From positions 5,326,160 through 5,390,159 of the forward strand of contig NC_088298.1 in assembly GCF_032854445.1 (NCBI RefSeq): a DNA stretch of 64,000 nt, given 5' to 3'. Below are positions 1 to 12,309 of this stretch, piece after piece. The translations under genes were made by a program, and so were the position numbers. The notes beneath the pieces are model-generated. The model did no database searches and was not told the DNA's origin. It was given only the letters and a program-made list of their open reading frames with translations. This stretch comes from Liolophura sinensis (Eukaryota > Mollusca > Polyplacophora > Chitonida > Chitonidae). Positions within the stretch are counted from its first letter, which is position 1. Each line of letters starts with the position of its first letter.

Positions 1-117
1 TGTAAACAATTACTATTTCAAGTAAAAACACCCTAGATCATCTTATAAATGTGGAATATTTACTGTACAAGGAAAACATTTACACATTATGGGTAAATCA
101 AAGACATGCAGTAATCA

Positions 118-2556
118 CTGAATGTTTACTATGAATTCTAACAGTGCATGCGAACTGAGGAACACAACGTACGAGTGACTGAATGTTTACTATGAATTCT
201 AACAGTGCATGCGAACTGAGGAACACAACGTACGAGTGACTGAATGTTTACTATGAATTCTAACAGTGCATGCGAACTGAGGAACACAGCGTACGAGTGA
301 CTGAATGTTTACTAGAAATTCTAACAGTGCATGCGAACTGAGGAACACAGCGTACGAGTGACTGAATGTTTACTAGGAATTCTAACAGTGCATGCGAACT
401 GAGGAACACAGCGTACGAGTGACTGAATGTTTACTAGGAATTCTAACAGTGCATGCGAACTGAGGAACACAGCGTACGAGTGACTGAATGTTTACTAGAA
501 ATTCTAACAGTGCATGCGAACTGAGGAACACAGCGTACGAGTGACTGAATGTTTACTAGGAATTCTAACAGTGCATGCGAACTGAGGAACACAGCGTACG
601 AGTGACTGAATGTTTACTAGGAATTCTAACAGTGCATGCGAACTGAGGAACACAGCGTACGAGTGACTGAATGTTTACTAGAAATTCTAACAGTGCATGC
701 GAACTGAGGAACACAGCGTACGAGTGACTGAATGTTTACTAGGAATTCTAACAGTGCATGCGAACTGAGGAACACAGCGTACGAGTGACTGAATGTTTAC
801 TAGGAATTCTAACAGTGCATGCGGACTGAGGAACACAGCGTACGAGTGACTGAATGTTTACTAGGAATTCTAACAGTGCATGCGGACTGAGGAACACAGC
901 GTACGAGTGACTGAATGTTTACTAGGAATTCTAACAGTGCATGCGAACTGAGGAACACAGCGTACGAGTGACTGAATGTTTACTAGGAATTCTAACAGTG
1001 CATGCGAACTGAGGAACACAGCGTACGAGTGACTGAATGTTTACTAGAAATTCTAACAGTGCATGCGAACTGAGGAACACAGCGTACGAGTGACTGAATG
1101 TTTACTAGGAATTCTAACAGTGCATGCGAACTGAGGAACACAGCGTACGAGTGACTGAATGTTTACTAGGAATTCTAACAGTGCATGCGCACTGAGGAAC
1201 ACAGCGTACGAGTGACTGAATGTTTACTAGGAATTCTAACAGTGCATGCGAACTGAGGAACACAGCGTACGAGTGACTGAATGTTTACTAGGAATTCTAA
1301 CAGTGCATGCGAACTGAGGAACACAGCGTACGAGTGACTGAATGTTTACTAGGAATTCTAACAGTGCATGCGAACTGAGGAACACAGCGTACGAGTGACT
1401 GAATGTTTACTAGGAATTCTAACAGTGCATGCGAACTGAGGAACACAGCGTACGAGTGACTGAATGTTTACTAGGAATTCTAACAGTGCATGCGAACTGA
1501 GGAACACAGCGTACGAGTGACTGAATGTTTACTAGGAATTCTAACAGTGCATGCGCACTGAGGAACACAGCGTACGAGTGACTGAATGTTTACTAGGAAT
1601 TCTAACAGTGCATGCGCACTGAGGAACACAGCGTACGAGTGACTGAATGTTTACTAGGAATTCTAACAGTGCATGCGCACTGAGGAACACAGCGTACGAG
1701 TGACTGAATGTTTACTAGGAATTCTAACAGTGCATGCGAACTGAGGAACACAGCGTACGAGTGACTGAATGTTTACTAGGAATTCTAACAGTGCATGCGA
1801 ACTGAGGAACACAGCGTACGAGTGACTGAATGTTTACTAGGAATTCTAACAGTGCATGCGCACTGAGGAACACAGCGTACGAGTGACTGAATGTTTACTA
1901 GGAATTCTAACAGTGCATGCGAACTGAGGAACACAGCGTACGAGTGACTGAATGTTTACTAGGAATTCTAACAGTGCATGCGAACTGAGGAACACAGCGT
2001 ACGAGTGACTGAATGTTTACTAGGAATTCTAACAGTGCATGCGAACTGAGGAACACAGCGTACGAGTGACTGAATGTTTACTAGAAATTCTAACAGTGCA
2101 TGCGAACTGAGGAACACAGCGTACGAGTGACTGAATGTTTACTAGGAATTCTAACAGTGCATGCGAAACTGAGGAACACAGCGTACGAGTGACTGAATGT
2201 TTACTAGGAATTCTAACAGTGCATGCGAACTGAGGAACACAGCGTACGAGTGACTGAATGTTTACTAGGAATTCTAACAGCGCATGCGAACTGAGGAACA
2301 CAGCGTACGAGTGACTGAGTGTTTACTAGAAATTCTAACAGCGCATGCGGACTGAGGAACACAGCGTACGAGTGACTGAATGTTTACTAGGAATTCTAAC
2401 AGCGCATGCGAACTGAGGAACACAGCGTACGAGTGACTGAATGTTTACTAGGAATTCTAACAGCGCATGCGAACTGAAGAACACAGCGTACGAGTGACTG
2501 AATGTTTACTAGAAATTCTAACAGTGCATGCGAACTGAAGAACACAGTGCACGAGT
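118..2556. repeat. 61-bp satellite array, about 40 copies
   Basis: Head-to-tail copies of a 61-bp unit; the phase slips by one base per 60-base line, which fixes the period. Copies differ at only a few sites, for example 'actaggaatt' versus 'actagaaatt' and 'gcgaactg' versus 'gcgcactg' or 'gcggactg'. One copy near 2165 has an extra A. Each unit carries three short palindromes (GAATTC, GCATGC, CGTACG). Apparent minus-strand ORFs here are products of the periodicity. The first 117 bases show no feature. Confidence 0.97.
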
Positions 2557-2569
2557 GACGCGATATTGT

Positions 2570-3084
2570 TTTCCTGAGATATGGTGTATCTCATGGTCTT
2601 GGGTAAGAATTCCAGATTAAAAGTTGATTTATAAAGTTACCAAGTACTCGGCAATAATTAAGGTTATATCGTTCCTTTTATTATTTATTAATCAGTGAAA
2701 TGCCAGTATTTCCTTCACAGATTAAAATGATGTCTTCACTAGTTCAATATCACTTTTGTTATTACATTTTGCTATTACACTGCTGGAGACTTTGACCCAT
2801 GACCCAGGGCTGTGAAATCTGCGTGGACCGACGAAGATGGTACATTGCTTATTTTTTTTACAGATGCAACAGATAAACTGATACGCATTTATATACATGT
2901 GGAGAAAATGTCAGGATATAAATAATAAATAGAATATTGCACAGTGAAGTTTGAATACCATAAATATTGTTCTCGTGAAAGGTAGAAATGATAATGGTTA
3001 TCATTTCCAGCTCTCACTCGAGCAATGTTTATAGTGTTCAACCTTCTCTGTCCAATATCCTCTATATCCTTAAAGTTTTATTTA
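2570..3084. other. Intergenic sequence, no gene seen
   Basis: AT-rich single-copy sequence between the satellite and a degenerate SINE. No splice-framed exon or RNA gene was recognised on either strand. Confidence 0.5.
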
Positions 3085-3212
3085 TTTATTTATTTATTTA
3101 CTTGATTGGTATTTTACGCTGTAATCAAGAATATTTTACTTATACAACGGTGGAACGAAACCCACGACCATCCGCGTGGTTGTTGACAGACCTTCCCATG
3201 TACGGTCGGGGC
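3085..3212 (-). mobile_element. SINE family A, degenerate fragment
   Basis: Minus-oriented copy: an ATTT-rich tail, then 'ttgattggtattttacgctg', 'cttatacaacggtgg' and 'cccacgaccatccgcg'. The block containing the 'cataatgctggcc' motif is deleted. The ORF over this copy is a SINE translation, not a gene. Confidence 0.75.
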
Positions 3213-3634
3213 CTTTGTTTTATGAAGTATACGGTAAAGCGTCATGTGCCTGGTGTCTTTGACATGGCCTTCCAGTGAGGCAGCACAAATAAAAAATAAT
3301 TACATGGATACATTGTGGTGATAAAAAGAATGTTAAAGCGATATTAAACTTAAAAGAAGCTCAGTAGAAAGTGAGCATGGTAACACGTAGGCTGGCAAAT
3401 TGGTATCCCATTTTTATGACAACGTTAAACACGAAACATCGACATGTCTTAGATTTTAAATCTTGCAAAATGTATTAAACTTTTCCAAGCCATATAGAAA
3501 CATCCGTGTGCATAAATGGGCGGGTCATTCGAATGGTTCCACTCCCAGTAGAAGGGAACTAACCGCGTTATCCCCAGTTTCGTTTTCACTATTTTCACGA
3601 ATGGTTATCTCCCTTTGCATCACATGTTAGCAAG

Positions 3635-6600
3635 ATGGCCTCCCCCGCAAAAGTAAGTGAGGTTTGTGTGAAGGACTGTTAAATGCGAGTTAACGCTGAG
3701 AAGTAACAAGATGTCAGTTTTGCTTAACAATCAACAATTAAACTAGCACAAGTCTGTGTCATATTTAAGCTTGTCAGTCGTGGTGTAAACAAACGGTTGC
3801 CAGAATTCGGCGAGGTTTCAATGTGACATTCGATATGATCATTCATTGGACTTTCATTTTCAAGCGGGTTACACAACCGATATGTTATTGTTAAGCTTTT
3901 CTCCTTTCGCACCCACTTAATTTTATCTCTAGAAAAACTTGTAAACTTATTCGCTGCGTTCAGTATAGTCAATGTCATGCTGGTGAAAACCTTTACTGGT
4001 ATTCAAACTCCGATGAAAAGTGTTTGATCCAGTTAGATCTTAAAGTTCAGTTAAATTAAACTTTGAGGTAATCTGTCATGAGTTTAATAAAAAAAAAAGT
4101 CACAAAGACAGAAACTTATATTAGAGAGAAAGTTATCATACCTATATTAAAATTTAGAATCACCAAGAAAAATGGTAATGCAACCGTATAAACTTGTTCA
4201 TTATAGTTTTTATTAAAAAGGGGGGTGAGGGTTAATTGACACCAATTTTATGTTGTCGTTTACGAGCGAGTAGACACTGAGAATCCAAAAATTAAAAACT
4301 ATAGAAAATCCACCTTTTTTATTTTGTCTAATCATGATGTTTTTATAGTTTTAATTTTATATCCTCTGACGACATTGAAAAAAGATATATTCTGCCAGTA
4401 AAACAATGATTTAACTTGGCGTGTCCTTGCTAGCATATACAGGATGCTCCCCTACCAGTGTTAGAAAGTTGCTTGTCACTTATATCTGGGACTGACATAA
4501 CACCAGTTAATTTTGGGGAAAAAACAGATTTTCATTGTAGCTTCACGTACTGTAATGTTGAAATTTAGATTATGAACATGTAAATGAGTGGTCAGGATCA
4601 AATGCATGTATAAGAACATTTTGATACCCTTTACACGTGCCCATATTACACCCTAAAAAAGCCCAAATTATGAGGAATATTGCATGATAAATTCAACTTA
4701 AGTGTTGAAAGAAAAATCGCTATAATCACTGACTGTAGGAAAATTTACATGCACTTTTGACAATAAAAGCTGGTACATGTTTATAAGGCATTTTAAACGA
4801 TTTTAGCCCAAATTAGATTGGTAAAAAGGGTCCCCAAACTAAAGAGCTGTATTTGGCCGTGGTGGAAAAGCAGTATGTGCACTGTTTTATCCATGAAAAC
4901 ATCATCTGTAGACTAACAAACCCCATCCCACCCCACCCACCTAACCCACCTAACCCCTATGGGGCTTCTCATACAGGAAGTAAGTATATATTTGTGAGAG
5001 TATGACGGTTGTGCTTACATGTAGCTTGGAGTACAGTATTCAGAGTGTGGTGTCATGTTTGGTGTTCTCAACATGATTTTTTGGTGATGCAGCACTAAAT
5101 TTGTGAACCAGTGTGCAACACCCAACGCCGGTATTAATATAGTAATGTAACGTTACAAGCAGTGTGAAAACATCCACAATTTCACAATAGCTTTGATATA
5201 TCCTCCAAAAAGTTGATGTCATTGTGCACCTAGGACCCTTGTTACGTGAGTAGTCAATTGTAAATATTTATTTATTTGATTGGTATTTCACTTATACGAC
5301 GGCGACCAGTATTATGGTGGGAGGAAAGTGGGCAGAGCCTGGGGGAACCCATGACCATCCACAGGCTGGTGGCAGACCTTCCATGTACGCCTAGAGAGGA
5401 AACCAGCATGAGCTGGACGTGAACTCACAGTGACCGCAGTGCTGGGAGGCCCCTGGGTCATTGCATGCTTACCTGCCAAGGCCGCCAATAGTGAAGTAAA
5501 AGGTATAGGCTGTTTACCACAGCTGAAATGTAACACTGGATCAGTGTATATGACTACAGTCTTCTATGGAAAGGCATTTCTGTCCCTAAGCGAATACTGC
5601 TGTCAAGTCCATTAATAATGTGATTTTCAGTTTGTAGCATACAGCCTAGTCAAAAGTAGATTTTCAGTTTTCAGCATACAGCCTAGTCAAAAGTAGATTT
5701 TCAGTTTTCAGCATACAGCCTAGTCAAAAGTAGATTTTCAGTTTGTAGCATACAGCCTAGTCAAAAGTAGATTTTCAGTTTTCAGCATACAGCCTAGTCA
5801 AAAGTAGATTTTCAGTTTTCAGCATACAGCCTAGTCAAAAGTAGATTTTCAGTTTTCAGCATACAGCCTAGTCAAAAGTAGATTTTCAGTTTGTAGCATA
5901 CAGCCTAGTCAAAAGTAGATTTTCAGTTTGTAGCATACAGCCTAGTCAAAAGTAGATTTTCAGTTTTCAGCATACAGCCTAGTCAAAAGTAGATTTTCAG
6001 TTTTCAGCATACAGCCTAGTCAAAAGTAGATACGAAATACAGTCAGTGCAAAAGAGTCCCAGGATAACTGTATATGATCAAGTAGATTTATAACGTCAAA
6101 ACATGAGTTTATTTGCTTCAGATTTAAACTTCTATTAGTATCATTAATATTAGAATAGCTTGTAAACCCCAGTTTGTTCAATCTTTAGAGTAAAAGACCC
6201 AGCATGTATTTCACCCAAATTTGAATTTCTGTACATGGGGAATTTCCTTAAGCTCTTTTTATACAGATTTGTATTGCATAAATTGGGAATGTTTGTAGTT
6301 GTACTGCTGTTTATAAATGGAAAGATGAATAGGTACAATTAAGGAAAGAGCATGGTCATGAGGAAAATGCAGAAAAATGTGGCCAAAAAAAATGAGGGGA
6401 AAAAAATTTCAGTTTTGAAGCATATTTTATATATCTTTATAACCTCTTTATTTGATATAAAACTTCCCTCATTGGGAAATGACATCATTGGTGAATAAGC
6501 TACACGTGCACAGGAAGGTGGGAGTGGCTTGGCACTGCCAATTCAAGTTGTTTTGACAGCTTAATAATTATTCTTAAAGTAAAAGAAAGCTGAAATATGA

Positions 6601-8261
6601 AATAAGGTTCATGATATGAAATAAGGTTCATGATATAGACAACTCAGAACTATGCGTAAAAATACTTTTATTTATTTATTCAGATTTTTTAAAGAGTGTT
6701 GATAGGCATTCAGATATTTGAATACTGTGATGGGCTTTATGAGCCATAATGACGGTACCTAGGAATTCCTGATGATCACCTGAAGGAAGGAATTTCTGGG
6801 AGCATTATTACAGTTATCCTTTACTCATAGGTAAAAAGAGTTATTCCAACATTCAGTTTTGTGCTTAAAGCTGGAAAAACTTCCTGTAACGTCAGAGTTC
6901 CTGAACTCTGATAGTATGGTCCATAAAGCCCACCTTAGAATTCACTTGTTTGAATGCTTTTAGCTCTGTTCACAAAAATCTAAAAGAATAAATGAAAGTA
7001 TATTTATGCATAGTTTTAAGTGGTCTGCTTAGTTTGATTATTAGAGGTGTTTACCTTTAATATCTGGACTAACCCCTGGGGCCTTTATAGAACAACCATA
7101 ATTTAAAGTTGTTTTTATGCACCAAGAAGAAAGCTGAGAACCATTGTGGATTTTTACATGTTAGACCAACTCGTATACTCTGTATTAAGAAATAGAAACC
7201 AAGCATTTCAGGTATCCTGTAACATGTTACGTGTTACAATTACGTTGTCTCTGTGAATGACTTGATCATTGATCATCGATCGTTGCATTCAATGAGCTGC
7301 CATTTCCTGAATAGTAATGTTATGAAATGCCCAAGAAGTAATAACACTATATTTTTATTTGGGGAAAAGGTTGTTGACATCTATAGATATCTGGATGTTG
7401 GTTTAGTTGACCTTTAGGTATGACATCAATTTCATCTTACATGTTATCAGAGATATCCCCCCCCACCCTCCGCAGCCTCACAGGCTAAGTATGTCAGTGA
7501 AGTATTAGACTTCACCTCAGTACTAGCTGCACAGATTTGTGTAGGATGACATGTTGAAACACCTTCAGATATAAGCTGACAGATAGCGCACCTATTTAGT
7601 GGATGTCTAATTTACCTGTTGCCTGTGTCTTCACGGGTAAGTGCTTAAAACTGTTGACTTTGATGACTCTTACCTGTAAGACATGTGGCCTATAAAGTTC
7701 AGATTTTATTACAGTGTACTTTGGTAAAAAAAACCACTCAGTCTGCAGTGAACTATTTAGTCAGGTCAGGTTATTAATAGACTAATTGGTTGTTAATAGA
7801 TCCATTTCATATTCCTTTCAGGTTGATTTGTCAATTACTGGTAACTGGGTAAGCTCTCAGGAACTCATGCACAACAGCTATAATGAGTATACCTCTAAAT
7901 AAACAACATACCATATTTTACTTCGACTTTAGCATTTTTTCAGCTGACATAGTTTGCTTGATGCTGATTGGTTGATCCACCTTATAAGGCCGCTGAAGAG
8001 TTTTTTGTGAGTTTGATTAATTTCTTATGAGAAAAACTTAACTGTTAGCATGAAAGATATCATTTTTAAGGTTATTATATGCTTCTGAAAGTGCATTTTG
8101 TTGTCCAGACTTTGAGTGAATTACGAATCCTTAATTTAGTCCTACCTGTAAGTCAAGAGAGTCTACAGTACAAAGAGAGAGCTCGTTTAAATGCTGTTCC
8201 ACCTGAGACACTCGCTCATGCAGCTCTGATACGCTTAAACATGGAGCAGATTCATGAGTGA
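3635..8261 (+). CDS. Candidate small three-exon gene, about 65 aa, unknown function
   Basis: Three candidate exons join in phase 0. Exon 3635-3652 begins AAGATGGCC, a good start context, encodes MASPAK and ends at a consensus GTAAGT donor. Exon 7822-7848 follows 'ttcctttcag', encodes VDLSITGNW and ends at GTAAGC. Exon 8109-8261 follows 'ttgttgtccag' and runs to a TGA. The last exon is not repetitive and has a protein-like composition; it begins TLSELRILNL and ends NMEQIHE. I recognise no family. The exons are short and widely separated, and an internal GTAAGT at 8151 could be an alternative donor, so the model is inferred. It might be a noncoding transcript or belong to another gene. Confidence 0.35.
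4228..4440. repeat. Dispersed repeat, copy 1
   Basis: Diverged but collinear with 10230-10505. Shared landmarks in order are 'caccaattttatgtt'/'taccaattttagttt', 'tgatgtttttatag'/'tagatgttttataag', 'ttctgccagtaaaac'/'tctgcccataaaac' and 'taacttggcgtg'/'taacttgactc'. No coding capacity. Probably an old mobile-element remnant. The rest of 3300-5260 shows nothing else I can name. Confidence 0.5.
5264..5490 (-). mobile_element. SINE family A copy
   Basis: Minus-oriented, nearly full length: 'tatttatttgattggtattt', 'cttatacgacggcgaccag', 'attatggtgggaggaaa', 'gaccatccacaggctgg' and 'ccagcatgagctggacgtga', ending in a degraded tRNA-like head near 'ctgggtcattgcatgc'. Confidence 0.85.
5622..6030. 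repeat. 37-bp minisatellite, 11 copies
   Basis: Tandem copies of a 37-bp unit beginning 'gattttcagttttcagcata'. Two variants, 'gttttcagcat' and 'gtttgtagcat', alternate irregularly. It lies in the putative second intron region of the candidate small gene. Confidence 0.95.
6031..7821. other. Noncoding stretch, no feature recognised
   Basis: AT-rich sequence between the 37-bp array and the candidate exon at 7822. I saw no exon, RNA gene or clear repeat. Confidence 0.4.
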
Positions 8262-8479
8262 AAACTGTACAACAACTTGCCAAAGGTTAATTGTTTATTT
8301 TCCCTGGGCACCCCATTTTTCTAGAAACCCTATGAAAGCAGATGAAAGACAGAGAACACTTGGTCTTCTATATTAAACAATGGCCAAATTACATACACTT
8401 ATATTTAAAGTCTTTTTGTTATAGATAGTTCTGGGGGCATCTGTGTCAGGGGGCATCTGTGTCGGGGGGCGGGGGGTAG

Positions 8480-8675
8480 CACACTGCCCGGCACAATCAC
8501 CCAGGAGCCTCCCAACAGTGCGGTTGCTCTGAGTTCAAGTCCAGCTCATGCTGGCTTCTTCTATGGCCATACGTGCTTTCCTCCCACCCCAATGCTGGCT
8601 GCCGTCGTATAAGTGAAATATTCCTGTGTACGGTGTAAAACACCAATCGAATAAACAAATTTTAAATAAATAAAA
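8480..8675 (+). mobile_element. SINE family A copy
   Basis: Plus-oriented: 'cacccaggagcctcccaaca', 'gagttcaagtccagctcatg', 'ccgtcgtataagtgaaatat', then 'aaacaccaatcgaataaaca'. The middle block with 'ggtctgccagcaacctg' is deleted. A G-rich stretch precedes the head. Confidence 0.85.
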
Positions 8676-9377
8676 TTGTAGATGGTTCTTTGCTCTGATA
8701 CAGACTTAATGCAGATTTTTTTGTATAGGCAAACACTTAAGATTATACTGCACATGGACCTTAGCGTTTTATGCTGTTAAGCAGATCTTCTTGAGGCAAG
8801 TTCTACCCAGGCTTTCTTACAATTTCTTAGTACTGACGGAGCCATTTTCTTTAATTTCCTGTCACCTAAGCCCCAAAAGGTGTGATTTTTCCAAACCATG
8901 GATTTTTAATAACCCAGAATAAGTTCATTCTCCCCAGACTCTTCTGATTTTATTAGGTGCGTCTTTCTAGAACACCTAGATTTTTTTTCAGGTGTGTGCT
9001 AGCTAGGTGTGGGAGTGTGATATGTGAAGCATGCCTCAAATCCGAAGGCCTGGTAGTCCTGTTTTAGAATGTAATATCTTTATTTCAGACAAACGCAGTG
9101 AATTGTTATAAATATGGGAAAGAAAAAAAAAACATTTTAATTTTATTTGTGGTTTTTTATTTCCTTGTAGCCATGTAGATGTGGATGTTACCTGGCGTAC
9201 TGTATCATTTTCTTGATGAACACCTGTTATGTGACTGAAGTAAATTAGAACCAGGGAAACTTCTGCTCAGGTGAGTGTGGTAAAACTAATTAAGTGCTTG
9301 GATGACTTAACGAGCAAATACCTGACGTGAATTAAGTAAGTGCAGAATGAACACAAATTATACAGCTGGAAGTTAAA

Positions 9378-9547
9378 GGAATACAGAATCGATGCTGATT
9401 GGCTGACAGTGGGGATAGGGCTGCTTAGACTGTGCAGCTTTGGTCACGCCTGGATAAATCTACCATAGCTAAAATTCAGCATAGCCTGGGTATAACCTTT
9501 AGTGGCCTCTCTCTAACAGCAGCCAATCAGAATCAATTCTGTAACCC
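9378..9547. mobile_element. Foldback MITE, family M1
   Basis: Terminal inverted repeats: the left end 'atacagaatcgatgctgatt' pairs with the right end, whose reverse complement reads 'acagaattgattctgattgg'. The element is about 170 bp and has no ORF. TTAA lies directly outside both ends ('gttaaagg' left, 'cgttaaag' right), which suggests a piggyBac-type TTAA target duplication. Related ends occur at 16464-16655 and 58545-59042. Confidence 0.65.
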
Positions 9548-9699
9548 GTTAAAGCAGGTATGAGAAAATTTCCTGAGACATGCTGGATACCTGTGAACAA
9601 GGATTCATGTTCAAGCATTCTTACTTCTGTTGAAAGAATGTAAGATGTTCTGAAAAGCTGGACAAGCAACAAAGGAAAGTCAGTATTATGGGGTTTGAA

Positions 9700-10045
9700 T
9701 GAGTGAGTGAGTGAGTGCATGAGGTTTAATGTCATACTTTACAATTTTTCAGTCATATAACGACGAAGGAGTCCTTAGAGTTCAGGTAATGTGCCTCCAG
9801 AGTTGCAGGACGGATTTCCACCACTCTTTTATCCAGTGCTGCTTCACTGAGACCACTTACCAAAGGCAAGTAAGGCGCCCTGCCCGAGCCATTATGTTGA
9901 TACGGGTCAATCAGTCGTTGCACTTCCCCTTAATGCTGAACGCCAAGCGAGGAAACTACAACTTCCTCTTTAAGGGTCTTACGTGTGACTCGACCCAGGA
10001 TTGACCCTGGATCTACTGCCTTTGGAGAGCCATTGGGGCCGGTCA
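9700..10045 (-). mobile_element. SINE family B copy
   Basis: Starts with 'gagtgagtgagtgagtgcat' and runs through 'acaatttttcagtcatata', 'cgacgaaggagtcctta', 'cattatgttgatacgggtca' and 'tgtgactcgacccagg' to 'ggggccggtc'. The tRNA-like head is at the right end, so the element reads on the minus strand. About 350 bp and degenerate. ORFs on both strands are SINE translations. Confidence 0.85.
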
Positions 10046-10229
10046 GTGTGGTTTGCAGATCCATATATTCAGTTTCTTTGGCGTGAACTAACTGTAATTT
10101 AGTTCTCCCATGTGCAAATGCAATGATTTAATTGGCCAAGAAAATTCAGCGTTCACAGTGAGCTTCTCGTGGTTTGCCTGGAATTTGCGCTCCACAGGCT
10201 CTGTCAGCTTTCCTCTGATGATATATGAA

Positions 10230-10505
10230 GTCCATACCAATTTTAGTTTGTGTTTTTTACCTGTAGTCTGTCATCACTGAAAAATCCAAACTTGGAATAC
10301 AAATAGAATTGAAAATCTACCCTGTTTATCTTGTGCAATCTAGATGTTTTATAAGATTTTTTATGATTAAATGTCTTTAATCAAAACACTGGGATAATTT
10401 TTTACAGTTTTAGTTTTACACCATCCCTTGATTCTGAGAAAGATTCTTTCTGCCCATAAAACAAAAGTGGAAAATGTTTTGGCCTAACTTGACTCTAGCA
10501 TAATT
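10230..10505. repeat. Dispersed repeat, copy 2
   Basis: Second copy of the diverged repeat at 4228-4440, with the same landmarks in the same order and orientation. Noncoding. Confidence 0.5.
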
Positions 10506-10509
10506 GAAA

Positions 10510-12309
10510 GATATTCTTGAGTTTAGATGACTTGTACTCAGAGACATGCTGGATCTATGATAAAACAATCTCCTTAGTCTTTCCAACATGGCTGTGAGAG
10601 CAAGCTGTCAATAGTCTACATGAATATTAAAACATGAAATAAATTTGAGACACCAGTGGCTTGTTCGAAAGTGAATTATCCAGTGGAGGTATTAAATCAT
10701 GTTATAGTTTTAAGATTTTATCCAAATTCAGTAGCCAGTCCTGTTGTCCAGAGTCATAGTATAACAACAGCAGATTTAGTTTATATTTTGGGTTTAAGCA
10801 CAAAATTAAGGGCTTGGCCTAAACCTAAATATACAAGTATTACCTTAAATGACCATAAATTTCGTCCATAACTAACTGGCTCATTTTTCCTGATTGTGAG
10901 AGTTCTGTTGATTTTAGAAAGGTGTGTTGAGGTTTACTCGGAACATCGGATGATATTCTAATGGAAAATTGAAAATTTCTGCACCAAAACTTATTTGTGA
11001 CATTTATTTACGTCTAAAAACATGCTCTTTATGGGCGGAACTTTAGGTGTTTTAGGGTTAGTCTTATATCAGATTTGAACAACTATGCCCAGAAAATAAC
11101 ACGATAGCTGTCCAGCTTTGGAAATATTTAAATAGTTGTTAATTTTTATTCTCCACAGCACATTCCTCCCACACGCCAAGCAAAACGATGGTTGTTTTCC
11201 CGCAACCGACGCTTTACCTCGATTCTCCGCTTTTCTGGAACACCAATTTCCCATGCTTTTTAATTCCTGAGAGCTTCACCAGCAGTTCCTGCAAAATTTT
11301 GTGCTGAGTATCAGAAGTGTCTGATTTGATAGATGTCTTACAACAGCACAGTCAGTATGGAAAGGTGCCCAAGGACCTTTCTTGACAATATGAAACTGTG
11401 TCTGATTTATCCCTGGGAAATCCCCAACAGGACTGCATTCCAAAGAATCCCCATGTTTTACCAGATTCTCATGAATTTCCCAAAAGGTTCACATTCCTGC
11501 GAATACCCAACAAGGATCACATTCCCCTGAATTTCCTGGAAGGACCATAGTTTCATGAATACCCTGCAAGGATCAAATTTCTGTGAATTTTTCAGAAGGA
11601 CAATATTTTCATGAATACCCAACAGGAATCAAATTCCCCTGAATTTCGCGGAAAGACCATATTTTCGTGAATACCCAACAAGGATCAAATTCCCCTGAAT
11701 CATGAACATACCTGTAAGCAATACCAGACCTGGGAATAATATTTGCATTTTGTCTAAAAACTTTTATATAGTGGAGGATCAAGCTACTTGTTGGAAAATT
11801 CTTTGTAGATAACATTTTTGTTGGAAACTGGATTTTGTCTCCCCGCAGATACTTTTAGATATATATAGATATAAAAGTAGGGCTTTTGCTCTACCAATGC
11901 AGACGTTGATACTAAGCTATGTACAAAGCTTGCCTCAAAATCCAGTCAATCTTATATGTATGTGAGTACTTGTACCTGTAATTAATAAAAAGCTTTGTTT
12001 CCAAAATAAGAATACCACTGTTATCCACACCCTGTCATGACACTTCAACCTTGCTCTTTGGACTTGTGACCTTCAATGGCAGATATTTATGACCTGTTCT
12101 TCACCTCCGTAGGGCTTTCCTCCTGACCTTTATTGTAACCTGTGCAGCTTTTTGAAACCCCTAAAATCGAAACTACATCTTATAGTCTGAAGGAAAAAAA
12201 TCTGAAAATTCCAAAAAACAGCTTTCAGTTGCAAGCATTGTTGAATTCTTCGGTCAGATACAACAGACAAAATGATTTTGTGTTAAAAGCAATTTAGAAA
12301 GCTATAAAA
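10510..12309. other. Region upstream of the ankyrin gene
   Basis: No exon was recognised. At 11380-11700 there are loosely repeated phrases ('tcatgaatacccaacaagga', 'aattcccctgaatt') with a spacing of about 50 bp, probably a decayed minisatellite. The promoter and 5' UTR of the ankyrin gene may lie here, but no core promoter element can be named with confidence. An in-frame TAG at 12295 precedes the chosen ATG. Confidence 0.4.

Noticed and set aside
1-2560. CRISPR-like array
   Set aside because: The 61-bp units are contiguous with no variable spacers, and the context is an animal genome.
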